Of a stretch of DNA of 64,000 nucleotides, positions 34,328 to 43,607 are shown piece by piece. The position numbers were made by a program, and so were the translations under genes. The notes beneath the pieces are model-generated. The model was given only the letters and a program-made list of their open reading frames with translations. It ran no database searches and was not told where the DNA came from. Source of the stretch: an uncultured Roseateles sp. Lineage in GTDB: Bacteria > Pseudomonadota > Gammaproteobacteria > Burkholderiales > Burkholderiaceae_C. Position 1 is the first letter of the stretch, and every line of letters starts with the position of its first letter. The stretch is from contig NZ_CAMFJS010000013.1 of the NCBI RefSeq assembly GCF_945956965.1, forward strand, positions 1 to 64,000. The letters run 5' to 3'.

Positions 34328-34801
34328 ATGACAACAACGACATATCAAAAGCTGGAGCGCAATGCCCTGGGTCGCCTGGTGCTGACCGATGAGGCGGGCC
34401 AGCGCCACGAGGCCGTGGTGCCCGTGCGCGCCCATCCCATCTCGGCCCCGGATGAAGGCGTTTCGCTGGTGGGCCAGGACGGCCATGAGCTGCTGTGGGT
34501 GAACCGCCTGAGCGATTTGCCCGCGCTGGAGCGTGACTTGCTGGAGGCCGAACTGGCCAGCCGCGACTTCATGCCCAGCATTCTGAGCATCAAAAAAGTG
34601 TCGACCTTCTCGACGCCCAGCCAATGGACGGTGGAGACCGACCGCGGCCAGACACAGTTCATCTTGCGGACCGAAGAGGACATCCGCCGCCTGGGCGAAG
34701 GCCGGCTGCTGATCGCCAGCAGCCATGGCCTGCAGCTGATGGTGCCGGACCGTTTTGCCCTGGACAAGGGCTCGAAGAAGATTCTGGAACGCTTCCTCTG
34801 A
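34328..34801 (+). CDS. DUF1854 protein, cyanophycin-associated
   Basis: A 157-residue DUF1854 protein, no signal peptide or membrane segment. It contains the conserved WVNRLSDLP and SRDFMPSILSIKKVSTFSTPSQW segments. It starts 15 bases after the ABC transporter gene and belongs to the same operon. The family is tied by genome context to cyanophycin metabolism; its biochemical role is not established. Convergent with sbtA. Confidence 0.85.
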   Translation: MTTTTYQKLERNALGRLVLTDEAGQRHEAVVPVRAHPISAPDEGVSLVGQDGHELLWVNRLSDLPALERDLLEAELASRDFMPSILSIKKVSTFSTPSQWTVETDRGQTQFILRTEEDIRRLGEGRLLIASSHGLQLMVPDRFALDKGSKKILERFL

Positions 34802-34822
34802 GCCGCTCGCGCTCAGCTCGGC

Positions 34823-35815
34823 CTAGCCCACCACCCGCTGCGCCACCGCCGTGTACAGCGGAATCCCCAGCAGGATATTGAAGGGGAAGGTGATCCCCAG
34901 CGACATGCCGAAATACAGGCTGGGATTGGCTTCTGGAATCGCGTGGCGAATCACCGCGGGCACGGCGATGTAGGAGGCGCTCGCCGCCAGCACCATCAGC
35001 AAAGCGGTGTTGCCCGCCGACACGCCGAACAGCAGCGCCAGGCCTAAGGCCACGCTGGCATGCACCAGCGGTGCCCCCAGGGCATAGGCAATCAGCCAAG
35101 GGGACTGCGCCTTGAGCCCGCCCATATTGCGCGCCGCCAGCAAGCCCATGTCCAGCAGGAAGAAGGCCAGCATGCCTTTGAACAGGTCGATGGAGAAGGG
35201 CTTCATCGCCGCTTCGCCCGCCGAGCCGCTGACCAGGCCCACCACCATGGCCCCCATCAGCAGCAGCTGCGCGCCGTCGGTCAGGGACTCATGCAGGATC
35301 TTGCCCACGCTGGCATCTTGCGGTTTCGCTGCACCTGCGCTTGCCGCAGCGCCCTGGCTGCCGCGCTGCTGTTGCCGCACCCAGTTGGCCAGCAGCACGG
35401 CGATGATGATGGCGGGCGACTCCATCAATGCCATGGCCGCCGCCATATGGCCGCCGTAGGCAATGTCGTGATTGTTCAGGTACTGCGTGGCGGTGATGAA
35501 ACTCACGGCGCTGACGGAACCGTAGGTAGCGGCGATGGCCGCAGCATCAAAGCCCGATAGAAAGCGCCGCAGGGTCAGATAGCCCAGGGCCGGCACCAGC
35601 ACGGCCAGCAAAAGCGCCAGCCCCAAGGTGACGCTGACTTCCGTCGTTAGCCCTGATTTGGCCAGCGCGAAACCGCCCTTCAGGCCCAGGGCCATCAGCA
35701 GGTACAAAGACAAAAACCTCGAGATCGGGGCAGGGATCTCGAGGTTGGATTTCAATGCCCCGGCAACAATGCCGAAGATGAAGAAGAGGATGGCGGGGTC
35801 CAGGAAGTTCTGCAT
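34823..35815 (-). CDS. SbtA-like sodium-dependent bicarbonate transporter
   Basis: A 330-residue membrane protein of the SbtA (DUF897) family, with about ten helices in two inverted halves: FGIVAGALKSNLEIPAPISRFLSLYLLMALGLKGG and the second-half GITFPFNILLGIPLYTA. Cyanobacterial members import HCO3-; in heterotrophs they may supply bicarbonate for carboxylases. A beta-carbonic anhydrase is encoded at 41.0 kb. There is no SbtB (PII-like) gene; instead two tiny genes precede it in the same operon, the nearest ending two bases before its ATG. Confidence 0.82.
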   Translation of the reverse strand: MQNFLDPAILFFIFGIVAGALKSNLEIPAPISRFLSLYLLMALGLKGGFALAKSGLTTEVSVTLGLALLLAVLVPALGYLTLRRFLSGFDAAAIAATYGSVSAVSFITATQYLNNHDIAYGGHMAAAMALMESPAIIIAVLLANWVRQQQRGSQGAAASAGAAKPQDASVGKILHESLTDGAQLLLMGAMVVGLVSGSAGEAAMKPFSIDLFKGMLAFFLLDMGLLAARNMGGLKAQSPWLIAYALGAPLVHASVALGLALLFGVSAGNTALLMVLAASASYIAVPAVIRHAIPEANPSLYFGMSLGITFPFNILLGIPLYTAVAQRVVG

Positions 35816-35817
35816 CC

Positions 35818-35973
35818 TTAGATTATCCAGGCACCCACCGCAGTGGCCATGCTGGTGGCCCCGAGGCCGGCGAGCAGATGCGCATCGCGGGTGTTCTTGG
35901 CCCGGTACTCACAAACGGCGGCGAAAAGAATGGCGGCTGCAATCACGCCAAGGCAAATCATCAAACTAGACAT
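35818..35973 (-). CDS. Small membrane protein upstream of sbtA (51 aa)
   Basis: A 51-residue protein with a long N-terminal hydrophobic helix (LMICLGVIAAAILFAAVCEY), a charged turn (RAKNTRDAHL), and a second helix to the C-terminus (LLAGLGATSMATAVGAWII). It ends two bases before the sbtA start and its ATG overlaps the preceding small gene's end by eight bases, a spacing expected of a real operon. No family recognised. Could be an accessory subunit or regulator of the transporter. Confidence 0.5.
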   Translation of the reverse strand: MSSLMICLGVIAAAILFAAVCEYRAKNTRDAHLLAGLGATSMATAVGAWII

Positions 35974-36211
35974 GGCATTCTTTGTGGGGGTGAGCGGTGC
36001 TGGTGGCTGAGCCATCGCCCTGGTCTTGGTGGTCGCTGTCCTGTTCCACCAGCGCACTGAGTGCGGTGCTGTGCGGTGGATCGATGTGGCTGAGTTCGGG
36101 CCAGCGCATCGGTGCCGCGGCGGCGTAAAACTCGTCGCCACTGCGCTCGAAGCTGTAGAGCCAGCCTTGTTCGCTTTGCCCGTTCAGACTGGATTCGAAT
36201 TCGCTGCGCAT
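35966..36211 (-). CDS. Small hypothetical protein, first gene of sbtA operon
   Basis: An 81-residue soluble protein (MRSEFESSLNGQSEQG...) with an aromatic, proline-containing centre (YAAAAPMRWPELSHIDPPH) and a Gln/Asp/His-rich tail (DSDHQDQGDGSATSTAHPHKEC). Not recognised. Start at 36211 chosen by content; the ribosome-binding site is weak and an upstream ATG at 36232 is possible. Its stop overlaps the next small gene, so the two and sbtA look co-transcribed. Confidence 0.4.
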   Translation of the reverse strand: MRSEFESSLNGQSEQGWLYSFERSGDEFYAAAAPMRWPELSHIDPPHSTALSALVEQDSDHQDQGDGSATSTAHPHKECHV

Positions 36212-36314
36212 CTTGCTTGGACTCGGTATCAAGTTGGGTTTCGCGTTAGGCGCCGCGCGCCGCCTTCAGGCTTGGCTGGGCCTGAAGGCTCGCGCAGCTA
36301 GTGCGCTTGGCGCG

Positions 36315-37067
36315 TCAATCGTTCGAGCTGCCGAAGCCGAACAGGCTCAACAAGCTGGTGAACAAATTGAAGATCGAGACGAACAAGCTCACCGTGGCCA
36401 GGACATAGTTGCTCTCACCACCGTTCACGATGCGGCTGGTTTCGAACATGATCAGGCCGGCCGAGAGCAAGGCCACCATGGCGGACACGGCCAGGCTCAG
36501 CGCGGGGATTTGCAGGAACACAGCGGCCAAACCGCAGAGCATGGCGATCACCATGCCGGCGAACAGGAAGCCGCCCATGAAGCTGAGGTCGCGCTTGCTC
36601 GTCAACACCCAGGCCGACAGGGCCAGGAAGGTGGCGCCGGTGGCCGCCAAGGCCATCATCACCACTTCTCCGCCGTTGGGCAGGGACAAGCTGCGGGTCA
36701 ACAGCGGGCCCATGGTGTAACCCATGAAGCCGGTCAGGGCGAACACCACCGGCACGGCCCAACCGCTGTTTTGCAGCTTGTGCACCGCGAACAGCAGGCC
36801 GAAATAGCCCACCAAGGTGATGATGATGCCCGGTGCGGGCAGCTTCATGGCCACGCTGGCGGCGGCGACGGCCGCGCTGAACAGCAGGGTCATGGACAGC
36901 AGGGCGTAGGTATTGCGCAGCACGCGGCTGGCGTTGGGGGCCAGGGCGCTGCTGCCGCTGCTGCTTTGGTAATGGCGGTCATCCAGCTCGCCAAAGCCCA
37001 TATTCTGCTGGATGGGGATGGCCCGTGCCGATGGGCTGGGGTCGGATTGATGTTTGTAGGAGTCCAT
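36315..37067 (-). CDS. Bax inhibitor-1/YccA family membrane protein
   Basis: A 250-residue BI-1-like (TMBIM) protein: seven hydrophobic helices after a ~50-residue hydrophilic N-terminus. Recognisable stretches are LLRNTYALLSMTLLFSAAVAA-like VLRNTYALLSMTLLF, GYTMGPLLTR and GLIMFETSRIVNGGESNYV (the conserved ending region). The family includes pH-dependent calcium leak channels and YccA, a modulator of FtsH; the specific role here is unknown. It lies after the hibernation factor gene with a 45-base gap. Confidence 0.88.
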   Translation of the reverse strand: MDSYKHQSDPSPSARAIPIQQNMGFGELDDRHYQSSSGSSALAPNASRVLRNTYALLSMTLLFSAAVAAASVAMKLPAPGIIITLVGYFGLLFAVHKLQNSGWAVPVVFALTGFMGYTMGPLLTRSLSLPNGGEVVMMALAATGATFLALSAWVLTSKRDLSFMGGFLFAGMVIAMLCGLAAVFLQIPALSLAVSAMVALLSAGLIMFETSRIVNGGESNYVLATVSLFVSIFNLFTSLLSLFGFGSSND

Positions 37068-37112
37068 GATGTTTGCTAATGCCTTTCTTGATCGTGTTGG
37101 GTCGAGTCGCGC

Positions 37113-37457
37113 TTAGTCGTTGCTGGGCAGCGGCAAACGCTTGTTGTTCTTGGGGTGGCTGCGGCTTTTCTGCCAAGCGCGGGTGAGGGCGCGGCTGGCG
37201 CGGGCCAGGGCGTTCTCAAAAGCCTGGCGCCAGCGGGCGGCAGTCGCGCTGATCACCAGCGTGCCGGCGCCTTCGGTGCGCAGCTCCAAGGTGCAGCGCT
37301 TGTCGATGCCGCCGCGCGGTCCGTTGATGTCGGTCAGCTGAACCCGCGCCGTGGGCACATGCAGGGCCACCCGTCGCATGGCGAAGGTCAGGCGCTGCAG
37401 CACCAAGTCTCGCAACTGAGCGCCGTGGAGATCGTGAGATTCGAAATGAACTTGCAT
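37113..37457 (-). CDS. Short ribosome-hibernation (HPF/RaiA-like) factor
   Basis: A 114-residue protein of the HPF/RaiA (sigma-54 modulation) family, which binds 30S subunits to inactivate ribosomes in stationary phase. The beta-alpha-beta core is visible (MQVHFESHDLHGAQLRDLVLQ, VQLTDINGPRGGIDKRCTL), followed by a basic tail (RAWQKSRSHPKNNKRLPL). The long-HPF dimerisation domain is absent. It differs from canonical members in the last third, so assignment is to the family, not to a specific factor. Divergent from nhaR. Confidence 0.75.
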   Translation of the reverse strand: MQVHFESHDLHGAQLRDLVLQRLTFAMRRVALHVPTARVQLTDINGPRGGIDKRCTLELRTEGAGTLVISATAARWRQAFENALARASRALTRAWQKSRSHPKNNKRLPLPSND

Positions 37458-37608
37458 GAACGAAAACCTCCTGCTGGTGGGTTGGACCGCCCCGCTTGGC
37501 GCAAGCCATTGGGGAGTGCGTCAAGCTTAGGTTGGCAGGGTTTTCTAAAAAAGCAGAGAATCGAGTACTAACACTTCCATAAAACACGGTGAATGGCCGG
37601 AGGCCCCC

Positions 37609-38496
37609 ATGAGTCTTGAGTTCAGCTATCGGCATCTCTACTACTTCTGGGTGGTGGCCAAGGAGGGCGGCGTCTCCAAGGCTGCCGAGCGTTTGGGCAT
37701 GGCGGTGCAGACCGTCAGCACCCAGGTGCGTGAGTTGGAAAAGTCCCTGGGTTTTGCCTTGCTTAAGCCCGCCGGCCGCGGCGTGGCGCTGACCGAGGCG
37801 GGCGAGGTGGCCCTGCGCCAGGCCGACCTGATTTTTCAGCTGGGTGAGCAATTGCCGGCCAATCTGCGCGAAGCGGTGGGATCGCGGGTGGTGCGGCTGA
37901 CTGTGGGCATCTCGGACGGCTTGTCCAAGCTGGCAGTGCGTCATTTGCTGCAACCCATCATCGAGGCCGAACCTGATTTGCGCCTGCTGTGCCACGAGGA
38001 TCAGTTCGAAGGTCTGCTGGGCGAGTTGGCCTTGCACCGGCTGGATGTGGTGCTGGCCGACCGGCCCGCGCCCACCAATCCCAATCTCAAGGTCTACAGC
38101 CATTCGCTTGGGTTCTCGGCCATGGCCTGGTACGCGCCCGAGGCGCTTTACGAGGCCGCGGCGGCTGACTTTCCGCGCTCGCTGGGCCAAGTGCCCATTT
38201 TGCTGCCCACCACGCAAACAGCGGTGCGCCTGCGCCTGGACCAATGGCTGGAGCGCCAAGGCGTTAAGCCGCGCATCGTCGGTGAGTTCGAAGACAGTGC
38301 CTTGCTCGCCACCTTTGGCGCCGGCGGCTTTGGCGTCTTCCCAGCCGCTGAGCTGATGCACGAGAAGCTCACCCATCGCTATGAGCTGCGCCGTGTTGGC
38401 CCCTGCGAGGGCGTGGAAGAGCATTTCTATGCCATCGGCACGGCCAAGAAGATCTCGCATCCCCTGGTGCGGCGCCTGCTGCCGGATCGGGTTTGA
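37609..38496 (+). CDS. nhaR: LysR-type regulator NhaR
   Basis: A 295-residue LysR-type regulator with an N-terminal helix-turn-helix (YRHLYYFWVVAKEGGVSKAAERLGMAVQTVSTQVRELEKSLG) that is characteristic of NhaR, and a C-terminal effector domain. NhaR controls Na+/H+ antiporter genes in enterobacteria; no nhaA is adjacent here, so its targets in this genome are unknown. Divergent from the hibernation factor gene, 151 bases apart. Confidence 0.85.
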   Translation: MSLEFSYRHLYYFWVVAKEGGVSKAAERLGMAVQTVSTQVRELEKSLGFALLKPAGRGVALTEAGEVALRQADLIFQLGEQLPANLREAVGSRVVRLTVGISDGLSKLAVRHLLQPIIEAEPDLRLLCHEDQFEGLLGELALHRLDVVLADRPAPTNPNLKVYSHSLGFSAMAWYAPEALYEAAAADFPRSLGQVPILLPTTQTAVRLRLDQWLERQGVKPRIVGEFEDSALLATFGAGGFGVFPAAELMHEKLTHRYELRRVGPCEGVEEHFYAIGTAKKISHPLVRRLLPDRV

Positions 38497-38541
38497 GGGA
38501 TGCCAAGCGAGCCCAAGCTCAGCTTAGAATCTGCGCTTGAT

Positions 38542-38561
38542 TGACGTTTACGTAAACGTCA
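38542..38561. promoter_or_regulatory. Perfect 20-bp palindrome upstream of ivd (candidate LiuR site)
   Basis: TGACGTTTACGTAAACGTCA is a perfect inverted repeat 151 bases before the isovaleryl-CoA dehydrogenase ATG. MerR-type LiuR regulators of branched-chain amino acid degradation bind such dyads in proteobacteria, so this is the likely operator; no liuR gene is visible in the window. Confidence 0.55.
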
Positions 38562-38671
38562 CTTGTGCTGCCCGCTGAAATTCCTGAGCCTGGGGTCGCA
38601 AAGGCCTGCGCATGTTTTGTCATGCGGCTTAGGATGAAGCGAGGCGGTGGGCACATAAGAGCACTCGGCCC

Positions 38672-38692
38672 AAATTAATTGACTCTGACCCC
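38672..38692. repeat. REP-like element fragment
   Basis: The stretch AATTAATTGACTCTGACCCC just upstream of the ivd ribosome-binding site resembles the widespread REP-type sequences mobilised by RAYT transposases. No transposase is present, and only a single arm is seen, so it is a remnant at most. Confidence 0.35.
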
Positions 38693-38711
38693 ATTATTGG
38701 AGACGCGCATC

Positions 38712-39893
38712 ATGACCAACTTGCCCGGCCTGAATTTCCAACTCGGCGAAGACATCGACGCGCTGCGCGATGCGGTGCGCGACTTTGCACAGGCCGAGAT
38801 CGCGCCGCGCGCGGCCGAGATTGATCGCAGCGACCAGTTCCCCATGGACCTGTGGCGCAAGATGGGTGATCTGGGTGTGCTGGGCATCACCGTGGGCGAG
38901 GAGTACGGCGGCGCGAACATGGGCTACTTGGCCCACATGATCGCGATGGAAGAAATCAGCCGCGCCTCGGCGTCCGTGGGCCTGAGCTACGGCGCGCACA
39001 GCAATCTGTGTGTGAACCAGATCAAGCGCAACGGCAACGAAGCGCAAAAAGCCAAGTACCTGCCCAAGCTGATCAGCGGCGAGCATGTGGGGGCACTCGC
39101 CATGAGCGAGCCCGGTGCCGGCTCCGATGTGCTGAGCATGAAGCTGCGTGCCGAAGACAAAGGCGGCTACTACCTGCTCAACGGCAACAAGATGTGGATC
39201 ACCAACGGCCCCGATGCCGACACCTTGGTGGTCTACGCCAAGAGCGAGCCCGAGCTGGGCGCGCGCGGCGTCACCGCCTTCCTGATCGAGAAGGGCATGC
39301 CCGGTTTCAGCATCGCGCAGAAGCTCGACAAGCTGGGCATGCGCGGCAGCCACACCGGCGAGCTGGTCTTCAACAACGTGGAAGTGCCGGCCGAGAACGT
39401 GCTGGGCGCCGTCAACGGTGGCGCCAAGGTGCTGATGTCGGGCCTGGACTACGAGCGCGCCGTGCTGACCGGCGGCCCGTTGGGCATCATGCAAAGCGTG
39501 ATGGACAACGTGATCCCCTACATCCACGACCGCAAGCAGTTCGGCCAAAGCATTGGCGAATTCCAGCTGATTCAGGGCAAGGTCGCGGACATGTACACCG
39601 TGCTGCAAGCCGGCCGCTCCTTTGCCTATACCGTGGCCAAGAACCTGGACCTGCTGGGCGCTGAACATGTGCGCCAGGTTCGCAAGGACTGCGCCTCGGT
39701 GATTCTGTGGACGGCTGAAAAGGCCACCTGGATGGCCGGTGAAGGCGTGCAGATCTTCGGCGGCAACGGCTATATCAACGAGTACCCGCTGGGCCGCTTG
39801 TGGCGCGATGCCAAGCTGTACGAGATCGGCGCCGGCACATCGGAAATCCGCCGCATGCTGATCGGCCGCGAACTGTTCGCCGAGACCATGTAA
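38712..39893 (+). CDS. Isovaleryl-CoA dehydrogenase
   Basis: A 393-residue acyl-CoA dehydrogenase that oxidises isovaleryl-CoA to 3-methylcrotonyl-CoA in leucine degradation, with FAD. The IVD signature [21 protein letters not shown], the [12 protein letters not shown] loop and the catalytic Glu in [16 protein letters not shown] (Glu248) support the subfamily, as glutamate placed here distinguishes IVD from other acyl-CoA dehydrogenases. The C-terminal [31 protein letters not shown] block is intact. GGAG precedes the ATG at 38712. The liu carboxylase genes are not nearby. Confidence 0.92.
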   Translation: MTNLPGLNFQLGEDIDALRDAVRDFAQAEIAPRAAEIDRSDQFPMDLWRKMGDLGVLGITVGEEYGGANMGYLAHMIAMEEISRASASVGLSYGAHSNLCVNQIKRNGNEAQKAKYLPKLISGEHVGALAMSEPGAGSDVLSMKLRAEDKGGYYLLNGNKMWITNGPDADTLVVYAKSEPELGARGVTAFLIEKGMPGFSIAQKLDKLGMRGSHTGELVFNNVEVPAENVLGAVNGGAKVLMSGLDYERAVLTGGPLGIMQSVMDNVIPYIHDRKQFGQSIGEFQLIQGKVADMYTVLQAGRSFAYTVAKNLDLLGAEHVRQVRKDCASVILWTAEKATWMAGEGVQIFGGNGYINEYPLGRLWRDAKLYEIGAGTSEIRRMLIGRELFAETM

Positions 39894-39942
39894 TGGGCGA
39901 GGCTACCGACAACAAGCCGCAGGGCGGCGCCGTTGCGGCGAA

Positions 39943-39971
39943 GACTCATACCCGCCTTGCGGATGTGAGTC
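39943..39971. other. Hairpin between ivd and dehydratase genes
   Basis: GACTCA pairs with TGAGTC (39943-39948 with 39966-39971) and an inner CCGC/GCGG stem closes a CTT loop. No T-run follows, so it is not a clear terminator; it could attenuate read-through into the next gene. Confidence 0.35.
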
Positions 39972-39987
39972 GCAGCCAGACCATGTG

Positions 39988-40905
39988 ATGAGCCTGGCCG
40001 CACTGCACCTCAACACCCCGCTGCTGCGCGCAGCGCCGGGCCTGTTTGCTCAGCCCGAAGTCTGGCTGAAGATGGACGCGCTGCAGCCCAGCGGCAGCTT
40101 CAAGCTGCGCGGCATTGGCCGGCTGGTGCAGCAGGCCGCCGCCGATGGTGCGCGCGAGATCGTCTGCGCCTCCGGCGGCAATGCTGGTTTTGCGGCGGCC
40201 CATGCCGCCAGCGCTCTGGGCCTGGCCTGCACCATCGTCCTGCCGCAGAGCAGCAGCGCGGCCGTGGCCGAGAAGATCGCCGCCCGCGGTGCCAGCGTGC
40301 TGTGCCACGGCGCGGTCTTCGATGAAGCGAATGCCTTTGCCCAGGCCCTGGCGGCCGAGCGCGGCGCTACCTACGTCCACCCCTTTGACCACCCGCTGCT
40401 GTGGCAGGGGCATTCGACCCTGATCGACGAGGTCCTCGAACAAGGCCTGGCCTTTGACGCCGTCATCACCGCCGTTGGTGGCGGCGGCTTGTTCTGCGGC
40501 ATCGTGCAAGGCCTGCAGCGCCACGGTCTGCACCACGTGCCCGTGATCGCCGTCGAAATCCTGGGTGCCGACAGCCTCAGCCAGAGCCTGCAAGCCGGAC
40601 ATGCGGTGACTTTGCCCGCCATTACCTCCGTCGCTACCTCGCTGGGCGCACGCCGTGTGGCCGACGAGGCCTTGCGCCTGGCGCACAGCCATCCGACGCT
40701 GAGCCTGACGGTCACTGACGCACAAGCCACGCAGGCCTGTGTGCGCTTCGCCGACGCCATGCGGGTGATGGTGGAGCCGGCTTGCGGCGCGGCCTTGGCC
40801 GCCCTCAGCGTGCATGCATCGGCCTTGGGCGGCTTCAAGCGGCCGATGGTCGAGGTCTGCGGCGGCATTGGTGTCTCCTTGGCCTTGCTGCAGTCGTGGG
40901 CATGA
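39988..40905 (+). CDS. PLP-dependent serine/threonine dehydratase-like enzyme
   Basis: A 305-residue fold-type II PLP enzyme. The cofactor lysine lies in LQPSGSFKLRG, the substrate loop is CASGGNAGFAAA (usual SGNHA variant), and the phosphate-binding loop is AVGGGGLFCGI. It resembles the short serine/threonine dehydratases (serine to pyruvate and ammonia). The GTG at 39985 and ATG at 39988 are both possible starts; no strong ribosome-binding site. Starts 92 bases after ivd. Confidence 0.82.
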   Translation: MSLAALHLNTPLLRAAPGLFAQPEVWLKMDALQPSGSFKLRGIGRLVQQAAADGAREIVCASGGNAGFAAAHAASALGLACTIVLPQSSSAAVAEKIAARGASVLCHGAVFDEANAFAQALAAERGATYVHPFDHPLLWQGHSTLIDEVLEQGLAFDAVITAVGGGGLFCGIVQGLQRHGLHHVPVIAVEILGADSLSQSLQAGHAVTLPAITSVATSLGARRVADEALRLAHSHPTLSLTVTDAQATQACVRFADAMRVMVEPACGAALAALSVHASALGGFKRPMVEVCGGIGVSLALLQSWA

Positions 40906-41005
40906 GCGGCCACTTGCCGACCCGCCAGCGGCATGCCCGAGCAATTTCGGCGGCCTAAGTTGAGCCCGCAAGCTCGCCGTCATCCGATCACCCGACAATG
41001 CCTTC

Positions 41006-41695
41006 ATGAGTACAGACCTTCAAGAACTACTGGATAGCAATAAGCGCTGGGCGGCCGATACCGAGGCCCGCCAGCCGGGCTTCTTCACTAGCCTGCTCAA
41101 GCAGCAGACACCGCAGTATTTGTGGATTGGCTGCGCCGACAGCCGGGTGCCGGCCAATGATCTGGTTAACCTGCTGCCGGGCGAGCTGTTCGTGCACCGC
41201 AATGTGGCCAATGTGGTGGTGCACTCGGACTTGAATTGCCTGTCGGTGATGCAGTTCGCGGTGGATGCCTTGAAGGTCAAACACATCATCGTCGTGGGCC
41301 ACAGCAATTGCGGCGGCGTGAAGTCGGCCTTGCTGGACGCGCGCGTTGGCCTGGTCGATAACTGGCTGCGCCATGTGCAAGACGTGCGCAACCATCACCA
41401 AGAGTGGCTGGATCAGTTGCAGCCCGATCAGCGCGTCAACGCCCTGTGCGAACTCAATGTGCTGGAGCAGGCCCGTAACGCCTGCCAAACCACGGTGGTG
41501 CAAGACGCCTGGGCGCGTGGCCAAGAGGTGGTGGTGCATGGCTGGGTGTACGGCCTGCACAACGGTTTGCTGGAGGATTTGGCCATCACCGCTGCTGCGG
41601 CTGACCAAGTTGGGCCGGCATTTGCCAAGGCCTTGTCCGCCGTCAAGCAGCGCTACGAGCAAGCGCGCTTTACTCAACTCAGCGCGCAGACCTGA
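41006..41695 (+). CDS. can: Beta-carbonic anhydrase
   Basis: A 229-residue beta-class carbonic anhydrase interconverting CO2 and bicarbonate. Zinc ligands and active-site residues are visible: Cys43, Asp45 and Arg47 in GCADSR, His99 and Cys102 in GHSNCGG. Length and the LPGELFVHRNVAN segment match the Can-type. Possibly functionally linked to the SbtA-like transporter 5 kb upstream, but not in the same operon. Confidence 0.93.
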   Translation: MSTDLQELLDSNKRWAADTEARQPGFFTSLLKQQTPQYLWIGCADSRVPANDLVNLLPGELFVHRNVANVVVHSDLNCLSVMQFAVDALKVKHIIVVGHSNCGGVKSALLDARVGLVDNWLRHVQDVRNHHQEWLDQLQPDQRVNALCELNVLEQARNACQTTVVQDAWARGQEVVVHGWVYGLHNGLLEDLAITAAAADQVGPAFAKALSAVKQRYEQARFTQLSAQT

Positions 41696-41742
41696 GCCCT
41701 GGTTTTTTGAAGTCGACTCGCGCCATCTAGCCTGGAGAACCG

Positions 41743-43578
41743 ATGTTTCCCCAAAAGCTGAATGACCCCCGCGCCTTCGAGATTGCCAAAGCCATGCTGG
41801 ACGGCTTCAACCGCCATTACCGGCTCTTCCGCGGCACCAGCGCCGAGGCCAAAAAACGCTTCGAGCAAGCCGATTGGCATGGCCAGCAATTGGCCCAGCG
41901 CGAGCGCATCGAGTTCTACGACAAGCGGGTGGACGAGACGGTGGCCAGCCTGGAAGAACGCTTCCAGACCAGCCAGCTGGCCATGGAGGTCTGGCAGCAG
42001 GTCAAGCTGCACTACATCGGCTTGCTGGTGGACCACCACCAGCCCGAGCTGGCCGAGACCTTTTTCAACTCGGTCTGCACCCGCATCCTGCACCACAGCT
42101 ACTTCAACAACGCCTTCATCTTTGTGCGCCCGGCGGTGTCCACCGAGTACATCGAAAACGACGAGCCCGCCGCCAAGCCGACCTTCCGCGCCTACTACCC
42201 CACGCGGCAAAACCTGCGCGAAACCCTGCGCCGCATCGTCACCAACTTCCAGCTCGATATCGAGTTTGAAGACCTGGGCCGCGACATCGACCATGTGATG
42301 AACGCCATGCAGGGCCAGATCAGCGAAGGCCGCTGGCGCACCAATTTCCAGATTCAGGTCTTGTCCTCGCTGTTCTTCCGCAACAAGGCCGCCTACATCG
42401 TCGGCAAGATCATCAACGGCTTTCAGGAAACCGCTTTTGCCCTGCCCATCTTGCACGGCGAAACCGGCATGCTCTACATCGATACCGTGCTGTTCGGTGA
42501 AGACGATTTGCTCATGCTCTTCAGCTTCGCGCGCGCCTACTTCATGGTCGATATGGAAGTGCCCAGCGCTTTTGTCGCCTTCCTGCGCTCGATGATGCCG
42601 CGCAAACCGCGCTCGGAAATCTATTCCGCCATCGGCCTGCAAAAGCAGGGCAAGAACCTGTTCTACCGCGACTTCCTTTACCACCTGCGCCACTCCAGCG
42701 ACAAGTTCCGCATCGCGCCCGGCATCAAGGGCATGGTGATGCTGGTGTTTGACCTGCCGTCCTTCCCCTTTGTGTTCAAGGTCATCAAAGACTTTTACCC
42801 CGCGCAAAAAGACACCTCGCGTGAGCTGATCAAGAGCAAGTATTTGCTGGTCAAGCAGCATGACCGCGTGGGCCGCATGGCCGACACGCTGGAGTACAGC
42901 AACGTCGCCTTCCCGCGCTACCGCTTCGGGGAAGAGCTGCTGGCCGAGCTGCGCCACTTCTGCCCCAGCCTGCTGGACGAAAGCGGCACGGAAGACCTGG
43001 TGCTGCGCCATGTCTACATCGAGCGCCGCATGATTCCGCTCAACATCTATCTGCAAGAAGCCAGCCCCGAGCAGATGGAGCATGCCGTCATCGAATACGG
43101 CAACGCCATCAAAGATCTGGTGGCCGCCAACATCTTCCCTGGCGACATGCTGTGGAAGAACTTCGGCATCACCCGCCACGGCAAGGTGGTGTTCTACGAC
43201 TACGACGAAATCGAATACCTCACCGACTGCAACTTCCGCTACGTGCCTCAGCCGCGCAATGAAGAGGAAGAAATGTCGGGCGAGATTTGGTACAAGGTCG
43301 GCCCGCGCGACGTCTTCCCCGAGACCTTCGCTCCCTTCCTGCTGGGCCACCCCGGCGTGCGCGAGCTGTTCATGCGCCATCACGCCGATCTGCTGGACGC
43401 CGCCTTCTGGCAGCAGCACAAGGCGCGCATCCAGGCCGGCTATGTGCACGACGTCTTTCCCTACGAGTCACACAAGCGTTTCTATGCCAAGGCGGCGCCC
43501 CAGCCGCAACAGCCCCTTCCCGCCGTGGATGGTGCGGCGCTGATCGCCGCCAGCCATCACGATCTTTCTGTTCAGTAG
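41743..43578 (+). CDS. aceK: Isocitrate dehydrogenase kinase/phosphatase
   Basis: A 611-residue bifunctional enzyme that phosphorylates and dephosphorylates isocitrate dehydrogenase, switching carbon between the TCA cycle and glyoxylate bypass. Recognisable blocks are [25 protein letters not shown], the ATP-loop [45 protein letters not shown] and the C-terminal [23 protein letters not shown]. Starts 48 bases after can, is full length and lies before a thiolase, without aceA/aceB in the window. Confidence 0.95.
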   Translation: MFPQKLNDPRAFEIAKAMLDGFNRHYRLFRGTSAEAKKRFEQADWHGQQLAQRERIEFYDKRVDETVASLEERFQTSQLAMEVWQQVKLHYIGLLVDHHQPELAETFFNSVCTRILHHSYFNNAFIFVRPAVSTEYIENDEPAAKPTFRAYYPTRQNLRETLRRIVTNFQLDIEFEDLGRDIDHVMNAMQGQISEGRWRTNFQIQVLSSLFFRNKAAYIVGKIINGFQETAFALPILHGETGMLYIDTVLFGEDDLLMLFSFARAYFMVDMEVPSAFVAFLRSMMPRKPRSEIYSAIGLQKQGKNLFYRDFLYHLRHSSDKFRIAPGIKGMVMLVFDLPSFPFVFKVIKDFYPAQKDTSRELIKSKYLLVKQHDRVGRMADTLEYSNVAFPRYRFGEELLAELRHFCPSLLDESGTEDLVLRHVYIERRMIPLNIYLQEASPEQMEHAVIEYGNAIKDLVAANIFPGDMLWKNFGITRHGKVVFYDYDEIEYLTDCNFRYVPQPRNEEEEMSGEIWYKVGPRDVFPETFAPFLLGHPGVRELFMRHHADLLDAAFWQQHKARIQAGYVHDVFPYESHKRFYAKAAPQPQQPLPAVDGAALIAASHHDLSVQ

Positions 43579-43607
43579 TCCATCAACAAACCCCAAGGAG
43601 AGTCTCC

